64,000 nt of DNA from Symsagittifera roscoffensis (lineage: Eukaryota > Xenacoelomorpha > Acoela > Convolutidae), in the NCBI RefSeq assembly GCF_963678635.1, contig NC_087062.1, positions 93,659,845 to 93,723,844 of the forward strand, read 5' to 3'. The notes beneath the pieces were generated by a model. It was not told the origin of the DNA. It did no database searches and saw only the letters and a list, made by a program, of their open reading frames with translations. The translations under genes were made by a program, and so were the position numbers. Every line of letters begins with the position of its first letter. The stretch's first letter is position 1. Positions 1-10,376 of this stretch are shown one piece after another.

Positions 1-3000
1 AAATCAATTCAATGCTAGTTAAATGTAACATTTATTAAGCTATTAAGAGCTCTGATTTTTGTAGCTTTTTACCTATGTCAATTGCTCCTTATTGAAAAAA
101 ATACAACAGAAAATTTGTCTGAAATACAAAATTTTCTTAAATTTTTTTTTTTGATATTTGAAAATTCGTCCTAATTTTGAATCTCTTTATTTCAATCGGT
201 GTGATGAGATTATTGTATGCTACTTGCAGAGCTACTGGCTAACCTTGTACAGCTATAGTTTTCATTAAGACCAGTGAAAACATCAAAATCTCGGAAACTG
301 ACTTGATAAGATAGGTTTTTGAGTAAGAACTTAAATTACAAATGGAATGTTTGAGCTATGTGATACAGTACCAAACTGAGAAAAAAGGGAAATGCTCTTT
401 TTCAAATTTCATCATCTGTATTAATTAAGCGATTTTCCAAAATTTTCAAATAAATGGCGATTTGTCGAATTCTCGAATATTTGATACTTCATGATTCATG
501 ACTTAACACCGTGAAGATAAGCTTAAATGACTGCCGAGTAGCATTGACCTCATTTCTTTAGCAACTAAATTGTAATTTAAAAATTTTTTAAAAACTAGTC
601 CAAGATAAAAAGAAATGATTTTAAAAGGTTATATATCATAAAAAACAATTTGATTGTAAAATTTGATATACAGCCCTTGGATTTCACTTTCATCGATTCC
701 GAGTAAAAAGTATCTTCAAATTTGTGAACAGAAACGCTTTCATCATATGTATTACTGATACAAAATGTCATGGCTGATTATGTCGATAGTTACAGAAGGA
801 ATCAAAAATAACCCATTCAGACCAGCTGCATGATTTACGCTTCAAGGAACTTTGAACCACATCTAGGCTAGCTTTTCACATATTGGCATCCTCTATTTGC
901 AGCTAACTTGGTTATTCTGCTATTGTCAAAACCCACTTACTTGACTATTATACTGTGCCTGGGTTAAAACAGTACGATTTAAAAACAGAAATCGGGTTAA
1001 CAACTTCAGTTATTTCGATTTGCCTTCTGACATCAAGGGCATTTCGATCCATATTTAAAGCTATGCCTATAGTCAGAGCCACTATAGTCTTATTTCACAT
1101 GTAGCATGAAGAAAACTGTTTCAATCAATCACAACCGATTATTTTAATCAAGTAATAGCTCCTAAAACCGATTTTCAAGTATGTTTTACTGCTCATTTCA
1201 GCTCAGCTTTATGTGTCTCATATAGCACCGGAATGAAACGCTCATCCATCTTTTATTACTTGGCAATAAATAATAGGACCAGTAGTACTTGGGTTTCTAC
1301 TTTGGATCAGAAAACAATGAACTAATAAAAAAGGATCTACTTAACAATCCTTATTTTACGAAATAGGGGAAGATGGTTGAACCATTATCGGATATTTCCA
1401 ATGGTAGATATTATGAGGTAAACCCCATATTACAGATTAAATGTGTACTAACTAGTGATTTATGCATTTCGACGCTGAACCATGGACCCAGTTTGTTCAG
1501 GCCCATGATGATGAAGTAGAGTCCTAGGATGACAGACAACATCTTGACACTCATAGCTGCAGCCATTCTTCGATTCTACCACTGAAAGTCTCTTAATGAC
1601 AAGATCAAACAACTGAAATCATACACAATTCAGATCAAACCACACTCTGTCCAGCTCCTAAAAGTGGTTAGCCCAAAAATACGTCAAGATTATGAACTTT
1701 TAAGACAGCAACCCGCAAACAGTGGAATATTTACAAGTAGCTGACACCCCTCTATTCTTCTAAAAGGAAATCATTTTGGAGAAAACGCTACTCTTTATTA
1801 GCCGTCCTATTAAAAACTATCGAGTCTCTGATATGTAGTAAATCTGACCGGAAAACTTTTTAACACATATTGCAAAAATGGGAAAATTGTTTTTTTTTCA
1901 ATAGTTTGTAAAAAATCTAAATAACGTAATTTTTTTTTAATTTCGAATGAATTTGTTAACGATTTCGAGCAAAATTCATCGTCATCTTAATAAACATAAA
2001 ATTTAAAACAAATTAACAACAATTCTTGCAAACCAAAACTTAAAACTCATACACTTGAACCATATGGAATATTGAAAAAAAAAATCTTTCTAAAGTACAG
2101 AATATTGAACGTAAGGAAACAAAACAACTAACTTGTATATATGCCCTGAAAGCTCTTTGAATCTTACGAAAAATTTATGATTGGTGCTTTTTTGATAAAA
2201 TTAACCAAATTTGAGAAAATTGGATCATTAGGTAAAAATTTCGTTTCGCAGGGAAATCTGATAATTAAAATCCATGTTGGAAATTAGAAGTCGATTACAT
2301 GTTTCGTGAACTTTCGCTGTTCGATAGTGGAGTTTGGCTTCCTTTTAGCAAAAGAAATGAAGCAAACTTTAAAAAAGCAAAATCAAACCACGAAAAATCA
2401 GAAGTGAGCGTGAACAAATTTCAAGACTTTTTACTCAAAAAACAAAAATAATCCCAAAGCCTGTATAAGAGGACTCACTACGATCATTACTCTAAAAATA
2501 GCTGAAATTTCAAGAAACGTTTTTGGACTGTTTTTTCAATTTACTTCGAGATGGAATATTCCATTTTGCAAAAAGTACAAGTCCTGGACGGTCTCGAGCC
2601 CCAGACCTTGGGTCATCTTGATCCTTGAACTTAGAGTATCTATGAGCCAAACTTTCAAATGATTCACTGACTCTATTAGACAAGCTGTTGTTAAACTGAA
2701 AAAAGGTATCAATTCCGATTTGATAAGGCTTGATAATCGCCAGCGTAACCACCAATGCATTGAAAATAGAAAAAAAAGAGACGATATCGATCATTTTCTC
2801 TTAAAAACGGAATTCGACAGTTTTCTCGACACTAAAACAGTGGTGGGAATAAAAAATTAAGCTTCAAGAAAAAATAATTATTTTAAAAAAAGATTAAGGA
2901 GAAAACACGAGATTTTGTAGACAATGTAGTTCGAATCAAAACTGAAAGCGTCTTAAAATGATGTATCACTGGATAATCTCTTAACACTTACTTAAGATGT

Positions 3001-4283
3001 CCCGACTCGCGTGAAAAATTTAATCCAAATTTATCCTCACCCCACTTGAATATTGCACCACTTGCGAAAGAAAAATGTGCAAAGGCCAAAAAAATTTAAA
3101 AGCTGTCATAAATGTTAGGAAAATTAAGAAAACAACTCGAAAACACAAAAGAAATTTTTTGAAACATAAGTACTTGTACATTACCGGAATACTTTGAAAG
3201 GGTTTTTAATTATAGTCAGAAAAGCTTGACAAAATGCGCTGCCGCAACTAAGCCGACAAAAACTAAGCGGGCAAACAAAAATTCGACAAAGACTTTGGCC
3301 AGAATTGAACCAAGGTCCTAGCCCGATTCGAACCACGGACCTTTGTTTTCGCAAACATGTGCGGTTCTACACGCTACATGAACGGATTAACCCCTTGATT
3401 TTGATTTTATGAGCCGAGGTGTCAAATGAAGCATTGATTTTGTCATGATAGTTGTCCACCCGAAAAAAGTCTGTATTCCAATTTGATAGAGCTTGCTGAA
3501 TCAGAGCAGTATTTCTCGACAGACAAATGTTCGAAACATTTTCTTGGAATCTAAATCACGGCATCTAACAGGGTGGCTTGAAACTGATACCGTTCTCAAT
3601 CAAATGATTCCATACCCGAGCTTGGTTAAAAGCCGGGAATTATTGTAAATTATAACAAAGAAAGCCAGTTTTCAGGAAAGTTGGTAACAAAAATAGTCAA
3701 CTAACTTGAAAAACTTAATTAAGTCCTTTCTGGTTTATGGTTCAAAAAATACCAATTTTTTCTTTAAATGGATCTTGAATCAACTGTGATCGGAACAAGC
3801 TGTCTAGCTCACATTGCATTGGGCTAATGATGCTAAGATATCGTCAGTTTGCTTAATTCTCTGCGCTTCTTTTTGATCATTTGAAAACAATATTATACAA
3901 ACTCAATTAATCTATTGAATTCAAATCATAAATAGTAGCAAAATCTCAAAGATTAAATGCAAAACTCCCAATAACTATTTTACTTTCTAGTATTTTTAAA
4001 TAACCAGAATAGAACAGGCAACAAATAAGCCAAATCTCATAAATTGTGATTTATGCAAAAAAAGGTAGCAGGTTTGATTTACGAATAGAAATAAATTTGT
4101 TAAAAAACAATTTTGTCTATTAATTTGGAATCGCGTGCATGCAAAGCTGTGAAAACCCAAAAATGTATAGCAATTTCTGGCGGTTCATGTGTACGATACA
4201 ATCCAATTGAAGGTAACATCCTTCAAGCATGCCTGATTGGTTCTATCGTGGTTCTAGGGAAACAATGTTGAGACGATGTCGTC
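1..4283. other. AT-rich non-coding region
   Basis: No reading frame here is convincing. The longest is about 94 codons (2510-2794, minus) and has no recognisable domain. Homopolymer A/T runs are frequent. I see no tandem repeat. It lies downstream of the otopetrin-like gene and may include its 3' untranslated region. One possible tRNA-derived repeat at 3311-3397 is listed separately. Confidence 0.6.
3311..3397 (-). repeat. possible tRNA-derived (SINE-like) relic
   Basis: The minus strand contains GGTTCGAATCG, which fits the Pol III B-box, and about 45 bases upstream TAGCGTGTAGA, a weak A-box match. The flanks do not fold into a clean cloverleaf, so this is not a functional tRNA gene. A decayed tRNA-derived SINE head is one reading; chance is another. 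Confidence 0.25.
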
Positions 4284-6872
4284 TCAGATGTAGGAGAACT
4301 GCCAAATGTCGAAAAAGCAGGCGACTGAATGAAGGTAGAAATAGGTTACAAAAGGAGTCGTTGCCACTCTGATATACACCCAACTCTCCCAGTAGAACTG
4401 CTGCTCAACCCGGTGGATGTTTGCTCCTAGCCTATACACCATCAGCATCCACAGCGCCACGTTGCACGCCAGTATAAACACTATGTACTTCCTAGAGCTT
4501 GGGTCGTTTTTACGAGTAGCCTGTCTTTTCAGAGCGTCCAGCAGAAAAATGACCTGGAGCAAAGCTTGCAAAAGACACATGGTGTAACTTAATGTCGGGA
4601 CAATAGTCTGTAAGAGATCGTTTTCTAACTGTAGAAAGTGTCCAAAGCACGAGACGATACAAAATAGGTAGTATACAAAAATTGCAACTAAAGACATCAG
4701 AAGAAGAGGTTTGTCAAAAATATTGTGGTACGTTTTCTTCGCTGAGAACAATTGGAAGGCTATTATGCACTTGAAAATAGTGGCTATCATTAAAACCATC
4801 AACACAATAAGATATACGTGGTACGCGATTACTACACTTTCGATCCCCTGACTGTTTTCGCCGCTGTCGCTTCTTTTATTAGCTTCGTCTCGGTATACGG
4901 CAAACAGGAATATGAAAATGGTAGACACTAGGAAAACTAGCAGTCCCATCAGAATGCCTATGCTTGTATGATGACAGTTGAAGTATTTGGATCTCTGACT
5001 GAGGTTGTAGGTCAGTCTACTGCTGATTCGTTTAGCACGTTTCTTAACATTGCACCACATGTTAGTTATGAAGGCGGTAGCCAGAATCGCAAAGTTTATC
5101 GCAAAAGGGTAACCGTACTTGGACACTGAAGTCGAGAAGTGGAGCAACGTCTTGTTCGGATTTGAGTAGTTCTCTTGGCATTTAAGATTTCGCTCCAACT
5201 GCAAAAAATCTTCCAGCTCACTAGGGGGTTTGGTAACATTGGCCGGTAAATCGGACGGTAATTTGAGTTTGACCTTATTTGAGGAGTAGAATTGCTCTAA
5301 AGACACCTCAGACGCAACTTCCGATACGACTGTGGTAAAAACCAGGTAAAGGTTAAGTGCTGTAAAATGTGCCAGAGCTACGGAGACTAAACATTTTTGT
5401 AGCGAAATATAAACTTTGGAGTGAACTATTATTAGATAAACCTCTAGGTAGCAGAAAACGAGCACAAAGCCATAATGGAACAGTTTAGGGACGTGCTCTT
5501 CCATGCACAAGTCCATAATAAATGCAATTGAAGCGCTGATTTTAGCAATTTGGTGCAAGGAAGTTAGAAGGCACAGAATTATCAATGCGCCCCTGAGGTA
5601 AACACTACAATGCCTGTGGTCTCGAACAAAACCCTTTGGGTCGTGCTTGGACAACTGGCAAATAAATATGAGAAATACTGCGAAAATTACACCGATGATG
5701 TAGAGAAGCACTGAGAAGATGTGAATGGTTGACTTCTTAACTGCCCCAGGTCTGTAATATTGACATGCGAACAGGTTAAACGATACCAGACAAACAATCA
5801 CGCAATACGCAATACTCAGGTATTTCGAAGAACCAAATCTCTGAAGGAGCGACTTATCTTCTTCTATAAATTCGTCCTCTTCGCTCATTGGCACCATAAT
5901 TCCTAAAGGATTCATACTGGGGTTCATAAGCGAAGGCCTTGGTAATGTGTGCATACCATCAGCAGCCGCCCTGGACAATGTGGCCGCTCTAACTTGACCC
6001 ATAGTACCAAACTGGTGCGGTCTCTGCATAGTTAAAAAGCCCGACCTATCATTCAGTATCTCCTGAGAGTGAATCCGCTGATGGCTTGCTAAAGTCGAAA
6101 ACTCTGGAAATCTGGAAGGTGGTCTGAAGCCCTCAATATTAGACTGGATCGTCGGATCATCTTGCCTCGGCTGATTTCCCATGGTACCATCTCGACTCCC
6201 TGTCCCGTATGGTTGGTTCGATGACGATGAAGACACTCTTTGTGCACGGGGAAGAGATGTTGGATTCCTGTTGATTGGGTAGTCATCAGAGAGAATTGCC
6301 CCAGCTAGATGTCCAGTCGCGTTTAACTCCTCGTTTGTTGGAGGAGGAGGTAATGGAGAAGACATTTTCGGCGATGAAGGAGTTTGAGGCGAATTTTCGT
6401 TCTCAGAGTTGGTACTGTTAATGACGACTTGTGCATTGACATGAACCAATGAGCTATTCATACCCCTCATCAGACTTCCCGATCCAACTGAATTGATACG
6501 CGACCGCGTTTGCTCTAAACTACCAGTCATTCCTTCATCTAGAACTGCGGGTGGTTGGGGCGCTGGACGCCTAGGGGGGCCTAACACATCTTCGGACTGC
6601 TTAGCTCCTCGAGATTCGAATGGCTGCTGGACAGTTTTGTCAAAGTCTGGCGTAGGAGGTGTCACTTTGAACGTCACATTACCATTGTCATCTCCCGTAG
6701 GCGAGGAGGAGTGTTGGCTGTCGTCATAAACTTCCTCTGAGTCGGGAGGTGGTGGCATAGGAGGCGGACGTGAAGGAACCTTCAGTGGACCTTGCGACAA
6801 AGTACTGTGGTTGCTGAGAGCAGATCCAGGTCGCTCATCGTCATTGTACGTAATTCTGTATGACATCGACAT
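4284..6872 (-). CDS. OTOP: otopetrin-like proton channel, 862 aa, intronless
   Basis: Otopetrins are plasma-membrane proton channels with 12 transmembrane helices in two related halves. This frame shows a cytoplasmic N-terminus of about 340 residues, rich in proline and serine (PSRPPPMPPPPDS near residue 33; PPRRPAPQPPAV near 100), then 12 hydrophobic helices. Helix 5 carries ALAHFTALNLY, like the family's conserved HMxATN segment. Helix 6 ends ITNMWCNVKKR. Helix 10 runs into LLDALKRQ. The C-terminus FYLHSVACFFDIW matches the family ending (FHS...EIW). The start at 6872 gives the longest frame, with a second Met two codons on. The full 2.6-kb frame has no intron, unlike RPS4 in the same window, so either a retrocopy or an ancestrally intronless gene is possible. 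The uninterrupted frame argues that it is functional. Which OTOP paralogue it is cannot be told. Confidence 0.85.
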   Translation of the reverse strand: MSMSYRITYNDDERPGSALSNHSTLSQGPLKVPSRPPPMPPPPDSEEVYDDSQHSSSPTGDDNGNVTFKVTPPTPDFDKTVQQPFESRGAKQSEDVLGPPRRPAPQPPAVLDEGMTGSLEQTRSRINSVGSGSLMRGMNSSLVHVNAQVVINSTNSENENSPQTPSSPKMSSPLPPPPTNEELNATGHLAGAILSDDYPINRNPTSLPRAQRVSSSSSNQPYGTGSRDGTMGNQPRQDDPTIQSNIEGFRPPSRFPEFSTLASHQRIHSQEILNDRSGFLTMQRPHQFGTMGQVRAATLSRAAADGMHTLPRPSLMNPSMNPLGIMVPMSEEDEFIEEDKSLLQRFGSSKYLSIAYCVIVCLVSFNLFACQYYRPGAVKKSTIHIFSVLLYIIGVIFAVFLIFICQLSKHDPKGFVRDHRHCSVYLRGALIILCLLTSLHQIAKISASIAFIMDLCMEEHVPKLFHYGFVLVFCYLEVYLIIVHSKVYISLQKCLVSVALAHFTALNLYLVFTTVVSEVASEVSLEQFYSSNKVKLKLPSDLPANVTKPPSELEDFLQLERNLKCQENYSNPNKTLLHFSTSVSKYGYPFAINFAILATAFITNMWCNVKKRAKRISSRLTYNLSQRSKYFNCHHTSIGILMGLLVFLVSTIFIFLFAVYRDEANKRSDSGENSQGIESVVIAYHVYLIVLMVLMIATIFKCIIAFQLFSAKKTYHNIFDKPLLLMSLVAIFVYYLFCIVSCFGHFLQLENDLLQTIVPTLSYTMCLLQALLQVIFLLDALKRQATRKNDPSSRKYIVFILACNVALWMLMVYRLGANIHRVEQQFYWESWVYIRVATTPFVTYFYLHSVACFFDIWQFSYI

Positions 6873-7109
6873 CGTACAGATTTTTCGACGAAACGCTACA
6901 TTTTGGATCTATCGAAAATCAAAAAAGTTAATTGGTCGTCTCAAATTAACGGCAGATGCGATGATACAAAAAAAATATATTGTCTTGAAAAAATCTCTTC
7001 AGCGGCACAAACAGAACAGGTCCCATTCAAATTTTCACGAGCGCTTCAAAATCAAGAAAGTCAATTGTTGTCAAAATAAATTTAACCAATCGTAATCCAT
7101 AAAAAAACA

Positions 7110-7321
7110 CTTTAATAGCCAAATGAAGATATTTTCAAATACGCAAATGTATGTCAGACATACTAGAAATTAGGTTTAAAATGAGGAACAGTTGAATGTA
7201 TTGCTCAAAAAGATTTATAAACCATTGACAAAAGAATTTAAAACTTTAACTGCCAAATGAAGATAATTTCAAATATGCAAGTGTACGTCAAACATAAAAA
7301 CATTTGAATTGAAACGAGGTA
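7110..7321. repeat. two 134-bp imperfect direct repeats
   Basis: The segment starting CTTTAATAGCCAAATGAAG at 7110 recurs with changes at 7244 (CTTTAACTGCCAAATGAAG). Similarity extends over at least 53 bases and again near the unit ends (TGTATTGCTCAAAAA against TGTAACATTCGCCC). The units are adjacent and lie just upstream of the otopetrin-like start codon, so they could be in its promoter. No function is visible. Confidence 0.6.
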
Positions 7322-7700
7322 TATGTAACATTCGCCCAAAAACTACACAGTGACGGAGCGTATAAAAAGTACCTATTGACGACTGGCCGGCGTCAGTTAC
7401 CTAGATTCTACTCGTTTTTCACCGTCTCGACCTAGCCAGTTGATTTTCTAGTCTGTCTAGGGCTAAGTAAAAAGATACCATTTTTAGGCCATCAGTCAAA
7501 CGACTTTTAATGAGCTTCCGATTACATGCGAAAGCAACCACATAGCTGGGTCTCGGATCCTCAGACTACAAGATTGCTATTATAAACACGGCTCGAATAT
7601 CCTATTTTACTATGTTTTAGGTGAAAGTTCTATATTAAATCCATTGGAGATGGATTGACCCTTTCCTTTTTCTAGCTACTTATATTCTAAAATAACAAAT
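7322..7700 (+). repeat. diverged interspersed repeat, copy a
   Basis: It begins near TGTAACATTCGCCC and shares ordered blocks with 8643-9025: GACGACTGGC, CCGTCTC, AGCCAGT, GATTACATGC, GCTGGGTCTC, and a final GAGATGGATTGACCCTTTCC. The copies are clearly diverged. It could be a solo terminal repeat, a 3' UTR of a retroposon or a short non-autonomous element. The right end is not sharply defined. Confidence 0.6.
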
Positions 7701-7930
7701 AATACCGGTGTTCATTCAAAGGTTTATGGCATCAGAGTAGCTGAAAAGTCAGTTCTTCACAGTCCTTCACCATATATTGTCTCTGCTTTTTCTGTAATGA
7801 CGTCGTGGCACGGGAGGGTACTGCTCTTTACTTCTTCCCCACAGAAGCCCCATTTCTGGCTAATTCCTTCCGCTAAATGTCTAATCGTGCGTGATCGTCA
7901 CGATAATACAACCAACGATGCGGGGAACAA

Positions 7931-8683
7931 ATGAGTAATATACTCACTAAGCTTTTCAGTAATTTTAAACGCATACGCAAAATGCCAACGAGTTGGGAAA
8001 CAGCGGCTGTAACACCCATTCACAAAAAGAACGACCCAAAAGATGTTGAAAACTATCGCCCAATCTCCCTTCTAAACATTGACAGCAAAATCTTTCAAAA
8101 ATGCATGTACTCTCCACTCTACGAGAACTTTAAAGACCATCTTTCCATAAACCAACACGGTTTTGTGAGAAAACGCTCCGTTATGAGCAACGTGATCCAA
8201 TTCCTCAATCGAAACTACAAAGCCCTGGATGAAAATCCCCATGATGAGATCATTGCTTTTTATGCTGATTTCTCCAAGGCCTTCGATAAAGTCCCCCACA
8301 AATTATTACTCCGAAAATTGAGTGATATTGGTGTAGGTGGATGCCTACTCGAAATCAACTACGACTATCTCAGAAACCGAAGGCAATTTGTTCGGGTTGA
8401 TTTCTACACATCCACCGTACTCGAATTAAGCAGCGGGATACCCCAAGGTTCACTCCTGGGCCCACTCCTGTTCTGTGTTTTTATAAATGATCTCCCCGAA
8501 AACCTACGCTTCAGTGACCCCTCAATATTTGCTGACGATCTGAAAATTCTATCCGTTGGACGCAAACAAGATGAAATACAACTTGACTTAAACAAAATCG
8601 AAGATTGGGTTAGACAAAACAACATGATTCTGGCATTCGAAAATGTAACATTCGCCCGGAAGATACATATCGACGGAAAATAA
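7931..8683 (+). pseudogene. non-LTR retrotransposon reverse-transcriptase fragment
   Basis: This is the palm and fingers of a non-LTR (LINE-type) reverse transcriptase, which copies its RNA at a nicked target. Visible blocks in order are NYRPISLL (about residue 41), motif A FYADFSKAFDKV (about 113), motif B GIPQGSLLGPLLF (about 167) and motif C FADD (about 198), the catalytic aspartates. The frame stops being RT-like after ILAFEN near 8643, where repeat copy b begins with TGTAACATTCGCCC, so motif D onward, the thumb and any endonuclease are missing. Sequence upstream of 7922 has no RT similarity either. The fragment is broken at both ends and cannot encode an active enzyme. Clade not assigned. 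Confidence 0.85.
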
Positions 8684-9025
8684 AACTAAGTCCTAAGACG
8701 ACTGGCTAACGTCTAAACAGAGCTTTACATGCTTTTAACCGTCTCTACCAAGCCAGTGCTTTCGGTGGTCTTTCTAACATCGGGTCGACAAAAAACGTTA
8801 CTGCTTTCGGCTTCGGTCAAAACACTCAAATTAACTAGATTACATGCAGATATAACAAGCTCATGGCTGGGTCTCAGTATCCCCAGACCACGAGGTCACT
8901 CCTAAAAACAGGGCTACTACTACATTTTGAATTATTATTGTTTTTGTTCAGTAGATAAAATCATCATCTCCATCGAAGATGGATCAACCCTTTCCCCCAA
9001 CTCCTAGCTTCTCATCCTAGTAGAA
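8643..9025 (+). repeat. diverged interspersed repeat, copy b
   Basis: Second copy of the repeat at 7322-7700, same orientation, with blocks in the same order. It starts exactly where the reverse-transcriptase frame loses similarity, so it either inserted there or marks a deletion joining RT to a 3' UTR. Its start TGTAACATTCGCCC is the best conserved part. Confidence 0.6.
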
Positions 9026-10376
9026 TGAAATCAGATGTTAATTAAATTCAATTCAGGACATGATAAGGAAGCCAAAATTTATATAAAACACTATCAGTTC
9101 CAGTCCCGAGACCCCTCCGAATTCTTGAATCCGGGGAAATAAGGCTCTTATCTTCCTTCCGGAAGGCTGTCTTCCACCCATCACTGTTGTTCGCAACGGC
9201 CTTGCAACTATTGTAGCGACACAATAGTTGCAAATCGGAACGGTCTCTGCTATTCCTGCAATCTGTTGTTGTTTCTCAATCACAATTTCCGTTGTTATCG
9301 TCAGCGCAACTATCGCTGTTGTGTTTTTCTTCCGGTTTTTCTGCCAAAATGGCCGTTTCTGACGTTTCTCAGAAATATGACGTCATAATTCGAATTTTTA
9401 AAATTTCAAAATACCAGAATATTTTAGCCCTCACCGTTTTGCCAATCGTTCCAATAACGCTCTTATTCCTTCAAAATCGCCAATTCGGAAGGTTCACTGC
9501 TGGAATTTCGAATATGCTGAATCTGCATTTTTATCCATTCTGGTCGAATGTCACATACTCCCCGGACAGTCCGGTCAATGTCCTCATTGAATCTCGCAAT
9601 GTTCGTAAAATAGGTACAGTGTCATCGAACAGAATTTACAAAATGCACGAAATCACTTTTATCCACGTCATATCGACTCACTGCAGAATACAAATGGCAT
9701 CATACTACATCACTATAGCCTTCAAATTCTTTCATTAATCTGCACATTGAGGATATGACCTAAGAAAAAACATATTTTCCGACTTCCAATGTCAATGTCC
9801 TGATTAAAACTTTTTCTCCTAGATTTAAAAGGTGTTGGTTTGCAGGACAGTCCTGCCAACCAACAAGCTAAAATTATCCTACTATGCTTCTTCCCTTCGG
9901 AAATCTTGCTTGTTATTTTCCTGAATTTTAAAACTAAAAAATTCTGTGGTTAGAAAGAACAATGAAACAATCTCCCTCTTCGAGAGATTACCCAAGCCTT
10001 TCATGTCACCACAAAGTGATCAGTTCTCCTAGCTGATTAAAAACAATCATGCAGGCTGGAATATTTAAATATACTTTCTCACTCAAGCCTTCCTAAATAA
10101 ATAGTAAGTAAGTGTCTCTAAAGCCACTCAACTAAAATCAAAATGCAAATTTATAAATGCAACAATTTCAAAACTCAACTAAATGTTTCAGTTTTCAATT
10201 ACAACTTGGTTGCTTGGTTTCTCACTTGAGTTTTTTCACACACATAAAACAATTCTGAGTTTCAACTTTTTCTTCATCACTCCTTTGTTTTCTTCTTTTT
10301 TCGCCGTTTAGAAATTCTAAAACTTCTAAATTCTTCTAATTTCGTCTCTTTTTTCATCTCGTTTTTCGGCCATTCG
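9026..10376. other. no confident gene; possible 3' flank of the large retroelement
   Basis: A 148-codon plus-strand frame (9292-9738) has no recognisable domain and is left out. Just left of 10377 the minus strand is strongly purine-rich (about 10270-10390), as expected near a polypurine tract, but I could not define an LTR because no second copy is present in the window. Confidence 0.45.

Noticed and set aside
2510-2794. 94-codon minus-strand ORF
   Set aside because: No recognisable similarity and no supporting signals.
3311-3397. Functional tRNA gene
   Set aside because: A B-box-like sequence is present, but no cloverleaf or anticodon arm can be drawn.
7322-9025. LTR retrotransposon bounded by the two diverged repeats
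   Set aside because: The enclosed RT has non-LTR motifs and the repeats are too diverged to be a recent LTR pair.
9292-9738. 148-codon plus-strand ORF
   Set aside because: No domain, no splice context, ordinary length for chance in this composition.
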